Of a DNA stretch of 64,000 nt, positions 28,152 through 36,434 are shown piece after piece. The notes beneath the pieces were generated by a model. The model did not search any database. It was given only the letters and a program-made list of their open reading frames with translations, and had not been told where the DNA came from. This DNA comes from UBA4416 sp040387475 (GTDB lineage Bacteria > Bacteroidota > Bacteroidia > B-17B0 > Aurantibacillaceae). Made by a program: the position numbers and the translations under genes. The DNA lies in contig JAZKDT010000013.1 of assembly GCA_040387475.1 (NCBI GenBank), positions 36,449 through 100,448 of the forward strand. The letters are read 5' to 3'. Position 1 is the stretch's first letter. The number at the start of each line of letters is the position of its first letter.

Positions 28152-28180
28152 TAAACTTACACATTATTTAGTAAAGCAAA
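28152..28180 (-). promoter_or_regulatory. candidate crtI promoter
   Basis: On the minus strand TTTG (28177-28180) is followed after 17 bases by TAAGTTTA (28152-28159), a one-mismatch fit to the Bacteroidota -33 TTTG / -7 TAnnTTTG promoter. Transcription would start about 25 bases before the crtI ATG. The same 70-base interval must also drive the divergent desaturase. Confidence 0.4.
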
Positions 28181-28190
28181 AATTGAAATA

Positions 28191-29676
28191 ATGCAAAAGC
28201 AGGTTGTGATCATTGGCTCAGGAGTAGCAGGACTGGCTACCGCTGTGCGCTTAGGTGCAGCTGGTTTTACGGTAACAGTTGTTGAAGCCAATAGTTATGT
28301 GGGTGGAAAATTAACGGCCCAACAATTAGGGAAATACCGCTTTGACATGGGGCCTTCGGTTTTTACACTACCCCATTTAATTGATGACCTTACTGAAATA
28401 AGCAAACAGGACCTGAAGTTTGAATACCTGAGCTTAGACAAGATATGTCATTACTTTTATGAAGATGGAACTGCGTTAATTGCCTACACCGACAAGGAGA
28501 AGTTTGCCACTGAAGTAGCTGATAAATTAGGTGAGAGTAAACAATCTGTTTTTGAGCAATTAAAATACAGTGCAACGGCCTATGAGTTAACTGCTGATTT
28601 ATTCATGCAACAGTCGTTACACAAATTATCTAATTTTTTGAATTTAAAAACGGCAAGAGCAATTTTTAATATCGGCAAATTAAAAATGGGTAAAACCATG
28701 GATGAAGTTAACAAGGCACNNNNNNNNNNACAAGGCACGTTTCAAGAATCCAAAAACAGTACAACTTTTTAATCGTTTTGCAACCTATAATGGATCTAAC
28801 CCATACCAGGCCCCGGCGATCATTAACATCATCGCACATCTTGAACATAATATAGGTGCGTTTGCGCCAAAGGGCGGGATGCATGACATAACCATGCATC
28901 TTTATAATTTAAGCATAAAGCTTGGAGTAGAATATAAAATGAACACCCGCGTTTTGCAGATACAAACACAACATGACAAAGCCATTGGCGTTTCTACTTC
29001 AAACGGCGATATCAAAGCTGATATTGTAGTAAGTGATGCAGATATCAAACACGTATATACAAAACTACTTGATAAAAAATATTACCCTGCCAAAATACTG
29101 CAGCAGGAAAAATCGCTTTCTGCACTCATCTTTTATTGGGGAATAAAAAAAGAATTCAAAGAACTGGGCTTACATAATATTTTGTTTAGTGAAAACGGAG
29201 AAGAAGAATTTAAAGTTGTTTTTGGTGAAGAAAAACCATATAACGATCCGACTACCTATATCAACATAACCTCAAAAGTAACCCCATCTGACGCGCCGGA
29301 AGGTTGCGAAAATTGGTTTGTAATGATCAATGTACCTCACAACACTTCCGGCGAACCAATAACGTATGTACAGGAAATGCGCAAACATATCATAGAGAAG
29401 ATCAACCGGATATTGAAAACCGATATTGAAAAGTATATTGAGGTAGAAGATACATTGGACCCTTATCTTATTGAACAACGCACCAGTTCATCCGGGGGAT
29501 CGCTGTATGGCAATTCTTCTAATAATAAATACGCCGCGTTTTTACGCCACGCCAATAACAGCAGTCAAATTAAGAATATGTATTTCTGTGGAGGAAGTGT
29601 TCATCCGGGCGGTGGAATTCCTTTGGGCTTACTAAGTGCAAAGATTGTAAGTGAGATGATCGCCGATAGTAAATGA
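28191..29676 (+). CDS. crtD: CrtI/CrtD-family carotenoid desaturase, split only by an assembly gap
   Basis: A second FAD-dependent carotenoid desaturase. The N-terminus has VVIIGSGVAGLATAVRLGAAG, EANSYVGGKL and DMGPSVFTLP; the C-terminus has YFCGGSVHPGGGIPLGLLSAK, the CrtD/1-hydroxycarotenoid 3,4-desaturase-like ending. An N run at 28720-28729 shifts the frame, giving two apparent pieces. The nine bases ACAAGGCAC occur on both sides of the gap (28711-28719 and 28730-28738); merging them removes 19 bases, restores one frame (..VNKARFKNPK..) and yields 488 residues, the normal length. So the gene is intact. It is divergent from crtI. Which desaturation step it performs is inferred from family only. 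Confidence 0.85.
28720..28729. other. assembly gap of ten N flanked by a duplicated 9-mer
   Basis: ACAAGGCAC abuts the N run on both sides, showing that two contigs really overlap by nine bases and the scaffolder inserted N. Collapsing the overlap repairs the desaturase reading frame. Confidence 0.95.
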
Positions 29677-29680
29677 CCTG

Positions 29681-31588
29681 TTAAATACGGATACCCATGA
29701 TACAGACATCATCTACCTGTTCAAGATTCCCCCTCCATTGAGTAAATAATTTATTCAAATGCTCTTCCTGTTCATCCATAGGCAATTGATGAATTGCCAT
29801 GATATTTTGATTAAGTTGATTCCGCTTGAACTTCTTGCCCTTTGGTCCCCCAAACTGATCTGCAAAACCGTCCGTATAAAAATATAAAAGGTCTTTTTTA
29901 TGATGATCTATCGTATACAAATTAAATGACGACATTTTTTCATATTGACCCACCGGCATTTTATCCTTTGGTAGTTCCAGCATTTTACCATCAGATATCA
30001 AAACCGGGCCGCTATTTGCTGCGGCATAAACCAATTCACCGGTCATGCAATTCAATCTCAAAAGTGTCCCATCAAAGCCATCGCTCTGTCCCTCTTTACT
30101 AACGCTTCCCATCAAACGAACGCGAACATAATTAAAAACAAGATTAGGTTCAGTAATGTTTTTTTCATTTATAGCCTCGCTTAAAAATGCCACATTTAAT
30201 AAACTGATAAATGCACCAGGCACTCCATGGCCGGTGCTATCACACACTGCTAAATAAAAATAATTATCTTTTTGGGTAGCCCAGTAAAAATCGCCACTTA
30301 CAATATCCTTGGGCTTGAATAAAATAAAACTTTCTTTTATAAAACTATCAATGAAATTTTGATTAGCTAAAACCGTATTTTGAATGCGTTTGGCATAATT
30401 GATACTATCGATGATCTCCTTTTGCGTTAACTCAACTTTCTCTTTTTGAATAATCAGCTGGTTTTTATATTCATTGAGCTCTACGTATGATTTTTGTTTG
30501 GAGCGGTAGCGATTAACCGACAATACTAACACGATGATAAAAAAGACGGATGACAGGATGAGTCCCCAGGTAATAGCTTGTTTGGATTTCAATTGTTTTT
30601 CGGCTTCCAGTTTCTGGATGGTAAAAAGCGCTTTGGCATTTTCGCGGTCAAATTCACTTTTCTGATCAGACATCTCAATTTTAAGCTGGGTATTAACGAT
30701 CGTGTCTTTTCCCTGGTAGTAGCGCTTCATGTAAAAATTAGCTTGCTTATAATCGCCGATGGCTTCATAATACTTACTGTAAATAAGGGATATTTCATAA
30801 ATATCTGATTTGGATCCTAATGATACCGCCAGGTCCATTCCAAGGTCGAGGTATTTTTTGCAATTTACATAGTCTTTCCACTTCAAATAAGTATCAGCAA
30901 TATTTTGATAAGGTATGATCAAATTAGCGTCTTCATTTGCCAGTTTAAAACTCTGTATCTCCAATTCATAAAATTTAACAGCGTCTTTATAGTTTCCGTT
31001 ACGATCGGCCTCGGTGCCATACACATCATAACAAAGCGCCAGACCCGAATAATCGTTTATTTTTCTGTAGTTGACAGAGGCCTGCGCCACATAGTAAGAA
31101 ACTGAGTCCCACATATTCATTTCTGAATATGGCATAGTGAGGTTGTAGTAGGTATTGGCAATCTGCAAAACGTCATTTTTTTTAATTAAACTAGTAAGAG
31201 CCTTTTTAAACATTTGAATGGCTGATTCATAATTTCCGGCAGCAACATAAATGTTGGCCATATTGATATGGCTGTAGGCAATAAGCGTTGTATCATTATG
31301 TTCAGTCGCCAGTCTAAGAGATCTTTTTGTAACTGCAAACGACGAATCGAGCATATTCAATTTTTCGTAGTGGTTGTCATAAATCACATTAAGACTGATG
31401 ATATCTTCGTAGGAAGTAGCTTTGGTTTGATTTTCCATCGCCATTTTAGCATAGTAAAAGCTAAGACTCCAATCTCTGTCTTCGTACTTGTTGGCTGAAT
31501 CGAATAAATTATCGAATTTAGATTTTGTCTGTGCCTTCGAAAAAAGGCAAGAGAAAACCAAAAAAACAATCATAAAATTCCGAAACAT
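29681..31588 (-). CDS. TPR sensor with SpoIIE/PP2C-type phosphatase domain
   Basis: A 635-residue protein: signal peptide (MIVFLVFSCLFSKA), TPR array (about 25-310), TM helix (about 340-360, AITWGLILSSVFFIIVLVLSV), coiled coil, and a C-terminal PP2C/SpoIIE domain (about 410-635). Metal-binding Asp residues are in KPKDIVSGDFYW, VCDSTGHGVPGAF and EQVDDVCIMGIRI. Such proteins dephosphorylate anti-anti-sigma or related Ser/Thr-phosphorylated partners in response to a periplasmic signal. It shares the closing block FADQFGGPKGKKFK with the two phosphatases at 38916 and 41016. It is convergent with the CrtD-like gene, four bases apart. No partner is in the window. Confidence 0.9.
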   Translation of the reverse strand: MFRNFMIVFLVFSCLFSKAQTKSKFDNLFDSANKYEDRDWSLSFYYAKMAMENQTKATSYEDIISLNVIYDNHYEKLNMLDSSFAVTKRSLRLATEHNDTTLIAYSHINMANIYVAAGNYESAIQMFKKALTSLIKKNDVLQIANTYYNLTMPYSEMNMWDSVSYYVAQASVNYRKINDYSGLALCYDVYGTEADRNGNYKDAVKFYELEIQSFKLANEDANLIIPYQNIADTYLKWKDYVNCKKYLDLGMDLAVSLGSKSDIYEISLIYSKYYEAIGDYKQANFYMKRYYQGKDTIVNTQLKIEMSDQKSEFDRENAKALFTIQKLEAEKQLKSKQAITWGLILSSVFFIIVLVLSVNRYRSKQKSYVELNEYKNQLIIQKEKVELTQKEIIDSINYAKRIQNTVLANQNFIDSFIKESFILFKPKDIVSGDFYWATQKDNYFYLAVCDSTGHGVPGAFISLLNVAFLSEAINEKNITEPNLVFNYVRVRLMGSVSKEGQSDGFDGTLLRLNCMTGELVYAAANSGPVLISDGKMLELPKDKMPVGQYEKMSSFNLYTIDHHKKDLLYFYTDGFADQFGGPKGKKFKRNQLNQNIMAIHQLPMDEQEEHLNKLFTQWRGNLEQVDDVCIMGIRI

Positions 31589-31823
31589 ACAGTTGGCGTT
31601 TCACCAAATATAATGGTTTTAAAACTTAATTCTAAGGAATTATGCAAAGAAAATGCGGCATTTGGTACACATTATTTCCTCAATTATCTACACAAAATTA
31701 CTTATACACCAGCGTTTTCCGCTTTTTATAGAGGGTAACACGTGCAAAGCCGGCAAAGGGCTACATGGTATAAGATTTTCAAAAAAACAAAGTAATGGCG
31801 CGTGCATTAAAAAGCCAGAACAA

Positions 31824-32504
31824 ATGAAAACATTAAAAATAATTGCATTCTTATTTATCCTTCAATTAACAGCTACAGCGCAGGAAAATGATGCCCTGCC
31901 ATCCTCTAAAAATGATCGTGATAATATATCCTCCAGAGAAGCTAAACGAAAATTTGTATTTGGGTTAAAAGCCGGGGTTAACAATTCTAACGTATATGAC
32001 ACACAGGGGTTAAATTTCGTTGCAAGCCCTAAAACGGGTTTTGCAGGGGGATTATTTGCTGCTATTCCCATTGGGGGTTTTATTGGATTACAGCCAGAAG
32101 CTTTGATCTCTCAAAAAGGATTCAGCGGAACCGGAACTGTTAACAATGAACGATATACGTTAAACAGAACAACTACGTTTGTGGACATTCCATTGCAGTT
32201 ACAAATTAAACCGGTAAGATTTTTCTCTTTACTGGCTGGTATTCAATATTCATATCTATTAAATCAAAATGACGAATATGTTTTTGATAATAGCAGTATA
32301 GAAGATAATCAGGAATTTGATAACCGTAATATTCAAAAAAATTTGCTAGCCGCCGTAGGAGGTTTTGATGTTAATATAAGACATTTGGTTCTTTCCGGCA
32401 GAACCGGATTTGATCTGCAACACAATAATGGAGATGGAACCTCCACCAACCCGCGCTACAAAAATGTGTGGTTACAGGGAACAATCGGTTACAGATTTTA
32501 CTAG
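31824..32504 (+). CDS. outer-membrane beta-barrel protein (PorT-like fold)
   Basis: A 226-residue protein starting at the ATG at 31824, followed directly by a signal peptide (KTLKIIAFLFILQLTATAQ); an upstream ATG at 31653 gives an implausible leader and was rejected. The mature part has alternating hydrophobic strands: FGLKAGVNNSNVYD, GFAGGLFAAIPIGGFIGLQPEALISQKGF and a terminal aromatic strand GTIGYRFY. This is the OMP_b-brl_2 type of small eight-stranded barrel common in Bacteroidota. It is separated from the divergent phosphatase gene by 235 bases and lies 3 bases before the Nei-like gene. Function unknown. Confidence 0.82.
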   Translation: MKTLKIIAFLFILQLTATAQENDALPSSKNDRDNISSREAKRKFVFGLKAGVNNSNVYDTQGLNFVASPKTGFAGGLFAAIPIGGFIGLQPEALISQKGFSGTGTVNNERYTLNRTTTFVDIPLQLQIKPVRFFSLLAGIQYSYLLNQNDEYVFDNSSIEDNQEFDNRNIQKNLLAAVGGFDVNIRHLVLSGRTGFDLQHNNGDGTSTNPRYKNVWLQGTIGYRFY

Positions 32505-32507
32505 CAA

Positions 32508-33239
32508 ATGCCTGAAGGACCTTCTATATTAATTTTAAAAGAACAGTTAGCTTCCTTTAAAGGAAAGAAAATTACAGAAGCTAATGGGAACTCAAAAATT
32601 GACTTCAAACGACTCCAAAACTTAAAAATAAAAGATCTTAAAAGCTGGGGAAAGCACTTCCTAATTTGCTTTGAGAATTTTTTTCTTCGGGTTCACTTAC
32701 TCATGTTTGGAACTTACCGTATCAATGAAAAAAAGGAATCTGAACCAAGGCTAAGTATGCGCTTTAAGGCGGGAGAAATCAATTTTTATACCTGTAACAT
32801 TCAGTTGATTGAAGGAAATCCCCATGAGATTTACGATTGGGAAGTTGATATAATGTCTGAAGAGTGGAACCCAAAGAAAGCAGAAAAAAAATTAAAGACA
32901 CTAAAAAAGAATAAAATTTGCGATGCACTGTTAGATCAGGACTTATTTTCAGGCGTAGGCAATATCATTAAAAATGAGGTATTATTCAGGACGAAAATTC
33001 ATCCTGAATCTGATGTTACAGAAATCCCATCCAAAAAAATAAAAGAGCTTGTAAAAGAAACGCAAAACTATAGCTGGGATTTCTACAACTGGAAAAAGAA
33101 ATCTGAACTAAAAAAACACTGGCAGATTTATAAAAAGAAAAGATGTCCGAGATGTGATATTGAGAGTACTATAGCCTGGCTAGGCAAAGGTAAAAGGCTC
33201 TCTTGTTATTGTGAAAATTGCCAGATCTTATACATTTAA
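32508..33239 (+). CDS. Fpg/Nei family DNA glycosylase (endonuclease VIII-like)
   Basis: A 243-residue base-excision repair enzyme. It begins MPEGPS: after Met removal the Pro is the catalytic nucleophile and the next Glu the acid. The second conserved Glu of MPEGPE is Ser here. WGKHFL supplies the conserved Lys, DQDLFSGVGNIIKNEVLF is the helix-two-turn-helix, and the C-terminal zinc finger is CPRC..CENC with about 16 residues between the pairs. These remove oxidised pyrimidines or purines and cleave the abasic site. Its stop overlaps that of the convergent MFS gene by four bases (TTAA at 33236-33239). Confidence 0.88.
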   Translation: MPEGPSILILKEQLASFKGKKITEANGNSKIDFKRLQNLKIKDLKSWGKHFLICFENFFLRVHLLMFGTYRINEKKESEPRLSMRFKAGEINFYTCNIQLIEGNPHEIYDWEVDIMSEEWNPKKAEKKLKTLKKNKICDALLDQDLFSGVGNIIKNEVLFRTKIHPESDVTEIPSKKIKELVKETQNYSWDFYNWKKKSELKKHWQIYKKKRCPRCDIESTIAWLGKGKRLSCYCENCQILYI

Positions 33240-34435
33240 CTTCTGCTCAGTCGTATAAAACCAAACGCAGTAACCATAAGGGTAGCTCCTAAAACAATAA
33301 ACATCATTTCAAAACTTGTTGCATCAACTAATGCAGAACACAAATAAGGGCCTAAAACATTAGCTGTGCCCCATGCTATGGTATACAATGCAGCATACTG
33401 TCCCCTGTTTTTATCATTGCAACGCGCTATCCAAAAGCTATTCATAAAAGGCATTGACATAATTTCCCCGATAGTAATAAACAATATCATGATCAGCGAA
33501 ATTAATTTAGCCGGCCCGGGAATCAATAATGATAAATACGCGCAAGCGCAAAGCAACAATCCGATAATGATATATTGCATATCCTTATTTTTTTTCTCGA
33601 GTGTGTAGATCAGAATCATCTCAATAGTCACGATAATAATTCCGTTAATAGCCATAATCAAACCAATATATTTTTCATTTAACAGGAGATCATCTCTAAA
33701 ATATTTTGGAATAGTTGTAAATAACTGAACGAAACAACAAGCAAATAAAGTAACAAGAACCAAAAACCACAAATAAGTTTTGTCTTTATAGGCCGATATG
33801 GACGCTGGTGGTTCAACGCCTTCGACAGTTTTTATTTTTATAGTTTCCGCTGGCTTTAACATATAAAACAAAAGAATAGCCGCCACGATATTTGTAATAC
33901 CATCTACCCAAAACAACAATTCGTAATTATAGGCAGCAATTAGCCCTCCTATAGAAGCGCCCACGGCCCAACCCAGATTTACTGATAATCGATTTAACGA
34001 GAAAGAGCGCGTGCGGTTGGCGATTGTACTGTAAAAGGCAATAGCAGAGGAGTTAGCGGGCCGAAAAGCTTCGTTGACCAAACTTAATAAAAAAGAAAAT
34101 AAACAAATCAATGGATATGATTTCAGTTGCCCTAAAATGACAAATAATACACCGCCCAGGAGTAAAGCAAACAACTGTACTTTGTAGAAACCAATCTTAT
34201 CAGAAAATTTTCCGCCAAAATAAGCGCCAACGATAGATCCGAGCCCAAATAAACCCATCACAAATCCTGCATCGCTTAAACTCCGGTTCATTTCCGGCCC
34301 GGTTAAATAAAGCGTCATAAATGGCAACACCATAGTGCCGCTGCGATTAACCAGCATGATAAAAGAAAGCAGCCAGGCCTCTTTAGAAAGCCCTGTAAAA
34401 GACGTTTTATATAAAGATATCGCGCGGCCTATCAT
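33236..34435 (-). CDS. MFS transporter
   Basis: A 399-residue inner-membrane protein with 12 predicted TM helices in two halves. The loop 2-3 signature is GAYFGGKFSDKIGFYKVQ (the GxxxDRxGRR-like motif), and the central loop lies around EGVEPPASISAYKD. The family resembles the drug/sugar efflux type without a named substrate. The start ATG is 87 bases from the divergent S66 peptidase gene. Which molecule it moves cannot be determined. Confidence 0.88.
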   Translation of the reverse strand: MIGRAISLYKTSFTGLSKEAWLLSFIMLVNRSGTMVLPFMTLYLTGPEMNRSLSDAGFVMGLFGLGSIVGAYFGGKFSDKIGFYKVQLFALLLGGVLFVILGQLKSYPLICLFSFLLSLVNEAFRPANSSAIAFYSTIANRTRSFSLNRLSVNLGWAVGASIGGLIAAYNYELLFWVDGITNIVAAILLFYMLKPAETIKIKTVEGVEPPASISAYKDKTYLWFLVLVTLFACCFVQLFTTIPKYFRDDLLLNEKYIGLIMAINGIIIVTIEMILIYTLEKKNKDMQYIIIGLLLCACAYLSLLIPGPAKLISLIMILFITIGEIMSMPFMNSFWIARCNDKNRGQYAALYTIAWGTANVLGPYLCSALVDATSFEMMFIVLGATLMVTAFGFIRLSRS

Positions 34436-34522
34436 TTTCGATTCAAATCTAAATAAAAAACGTGAAGCGATAACGTTTGTTTAGTTTTCATTTTCTGCTT
34501 ACTTTGTTATATAAATCAAGTT

Positions 34523-35551
34523 ATGAATTCACGCCGCCATTTTATTAAGTCAACAGGATTGCTTGCTGCGGCGGGAATACTTGTACCATCGGAAACATTT
34601 GCTCAAATTCAAATTTCACAAAAAGTCAAGATTAAACCCAGGGCCTTGAGAGCCGGCGACACCGTTGCTATTACTTCTCCGGCAGGTGCGGTTTGGGATG
34701 AAACTCAGATAGAAACATTCTCAGGCATTTTAAAAAGCTTTGGTTTTAATGTAATTCTTGGAAAAACACTCACCGAAAAATTTGGTTATTTTGCAGGCAC
34801 TGATGAATTACGCGCCAACGAACTTAATGAGCTATTTGCCAATAAAGAAGTGAAAGGTATTTTTTGTATGAAAGGTGGCTGGGGATGTGCGCGGCTTTTA
34901 GACAAGATAAATTACGAATTGATTGAAAAAAACCCAAAGGTTTTAATTGGCTTTAGTGACATTACTACTTTGTTAATTGCGATTACTGTTAAAACAGGAT
35001 TGATTACTTTTCATGGACCGGTTGGTAATTCGGGATGGAATGATTTTACGAGATCTGTATTTAGTAATGTGGTTATGACATCCAAAGTGTTTACATTTCC
35101 TGAAAACCCTATCACTGAAAATAAACCCGTGATGATAACTCCAGGCAATGTAACGGGCGCATTAATTGGAGGCAACTTAACCGTTATCACTTCCATTATA
35201 GGAAGTGGCTATTTACCCGATTGGAAAGGCAAAATATTATTTTTAGAAGAAGTGAAAGAAGAACCTTACAGTATTGATCGAATGCTTACGCAACTGAAAT
35301 TAAGCGGGGTATTAAACTCAATAAGCGGATTAGTATTTGGCAAATGCGCCAAATGCCTTGCTGAAGACCCGTTAAAGTCTTTTACATTTCAAGAAGTGTT
35401 AATACAACATATTCAACCACTGGCAATTCCTGCCTTTTATGGGGCGATGATAGGCCATATCGAAAACAAACTGACCTTACCACTGGGGGTAAATGCAAGT
35501 ATAGATGCAGCGAAAGGAACAATTTCCTTAAATGAAAACGCGGTAACTTAA
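34523..35551 (+). CDS. S66 family LD-carboxypeptidase
   Basis: A 342-residue peptidase that trims the terminal D-alanine from murein tetrapeptides. The N-terminus NSRRHFIKSTGLLAAAGIL is a Tat-type signal with a twin Arg; tatA is encoded at 49800. The S66 catalytic elements are present: nucleophile Ser145 in LIGFSDITTLL, Glu in LFLEEVKEEPYSIDRML and His in MIGHIENKLTLPLG. Canonical LdcA is cytoplasmic, so the Tat signal implies a periplasmic variant. It overlaps the convergent MBL gene stop by four bases (35548-35551). Confidence 0.9.
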   Translation: MNSRRHFIKSTGLLAAAGILVPSETFAQIQISQKVKIKPRALRAGDTVAITSPAGAVWDETQIETFSGILKSFGFNVILGKTLTEKFGYFAGTDELRANELNELFANKEVKGIFCMKGGWGCARLLDKINYELIEKNPKVLIGFSDITTLLIAITVKTGLITFHGPVGNSGWNDFTRSVFSNVVMTSKVFTFPENPITENKPVMITPGNVTGALIGGNLTVITSIIGSGYLPDWKGKILFLEEVKEEPYSIDRMLTQLKLSGVLNSISGLVFGKCAKCLAEDPLKSFTFQEVLIQHIQPLAIPAFYGAMIGHIENKLTLPLGVNASIDAAKGTISLNENAVT

Positions 35552-36372
35552 AATAAAGTGGTTTGTGTGGCTTGAAAAATTGCCCTTCTTTCTTCGGCCA
35601 ACGGATTATGTGTGACATGAAAAACTTCTGTTTCTTGCAAACGGGAAGCAACAATAACCTGTGTATTCTGTGCATGTTTTGTAAACAGATCTTTAACAAG
35701 AATAGGACAATTATTATCCTTTGAGAGATGTGCCAAAATAACTAAACTCATTTGTTCGTGCTTGTGGTTTACAAATAATTCAAGCGCCTGGTTGTTAGAT
35801 AAATGTCCTTTATCACTGCGGATGCGATTTTTAAGGTAATAAGGATAATGACCGTTTTCTAGTAAACTCTGATCATAATTTGCTTCTAAAAAAGCAGCGT
35901 GACATTGCTTAAAATTTTCAACCACATGCTCACAGGCAGATCCAATATCTGTTAAAACACCAATTTTCACTCCGTCCCCTTCTACAATAAAACTATATGG
36001 ATCGGAAGCATCATGGCGTTTAGGAAAAGGGTTAATGACCAAGTTTCCAATCACAATTTTCTCATATGCCTTAAAAGTACGAATCAGTATATTTTCTAAA
36101 ACCAAATGTGAATTTTGCAAGGTGGATGCTGTAATATATACAGGAATACCATACTTTTTTGATAGCGTTTGCAAACCCTTTATATGATCGCTATGCTCAT
36201 GAGAAATGAAAATAGCCTTAATTTTGAGAATAGATAAATTCAAGCGCCCCAGTCTTTTTTCAACTTCTTTGCAAGAAATGCCAACATCAACCAAAATAGC
36301 TTCCTGGCTGTTTCCAACGTAATAACAATTACCGTTGCTTCCCGAATTTAATGAGGTAATGAATAATGACAT
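35548..36372 (-). CDS. metallo-beta-lactamase fold hydrolase, YycJ/WalJ-like
   Basis: A 274-residue cytosolic protein. It opens with SLNSGSNGNCYYV and AILVDVGISCKEVEKRL, features of the YycJ/WalJ (VicX) branch, and has the zinc motif SHEHSDHIKGL plus later ligands at KRHDASD and LTDIGSACEHV. WalJ-type proteins are exonuclease-like or linked to cell-wall and DNA maintenance; exact chemistry is uncertain. The start is 62 bases from the divergent secreted-protein start at 36435; a longer upstream frame of that gene would overlap this one and was rejected. Confidence 0.87.
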   Translation of the reverse strand: MSLFITSLNSGSNGNCYYVGNSQEAILVDVGISCKEVEKRLGRLNLSILKIKAIFISHEHSDHIKGLQTLSKKYGIPVYITASTLQNSHLVLENILIRTFKAYEKIVIGNLVINPFPKRHDASDPYSFIVEGDGVKIGVLTDIGSACEHVVENFKQCHAAFLEANYDQSLLENGHYPYYLKNRIRSDKGHLSNNQALELFVNHKHEQMSLVILAHLSKDNNCPILVKDLFTKHAQNTQVIVASRLQETEVFHVTHNPLAEERRAIFQATQTTLF

Positions 36373-36434
36373 TTGAAATACAAAGAAACAGAATTAATCA
36401 TAAAAATTTTCATTATTATTACATACATATAAAC

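Noticed and set aside
28191..29676. Frameshifted pseudogene of a carotenoid desaturase
   Set aside because: The frame break is caused by an artificial gap over a duplicated 9-base overlap; collapsing it restores the full gene.
31653..31823. N-terminal extension of the outer-membrane barrel gene
   Set aside because: The 57 extra codons have no homology-like character, and a classic signal peptide starts at 31824.
36366..36434. Earlier start for the secreted 667-residue protein
   Set aside because: It would overlap the divergent MBL gene and place 23 polar residues before the signal peptide.
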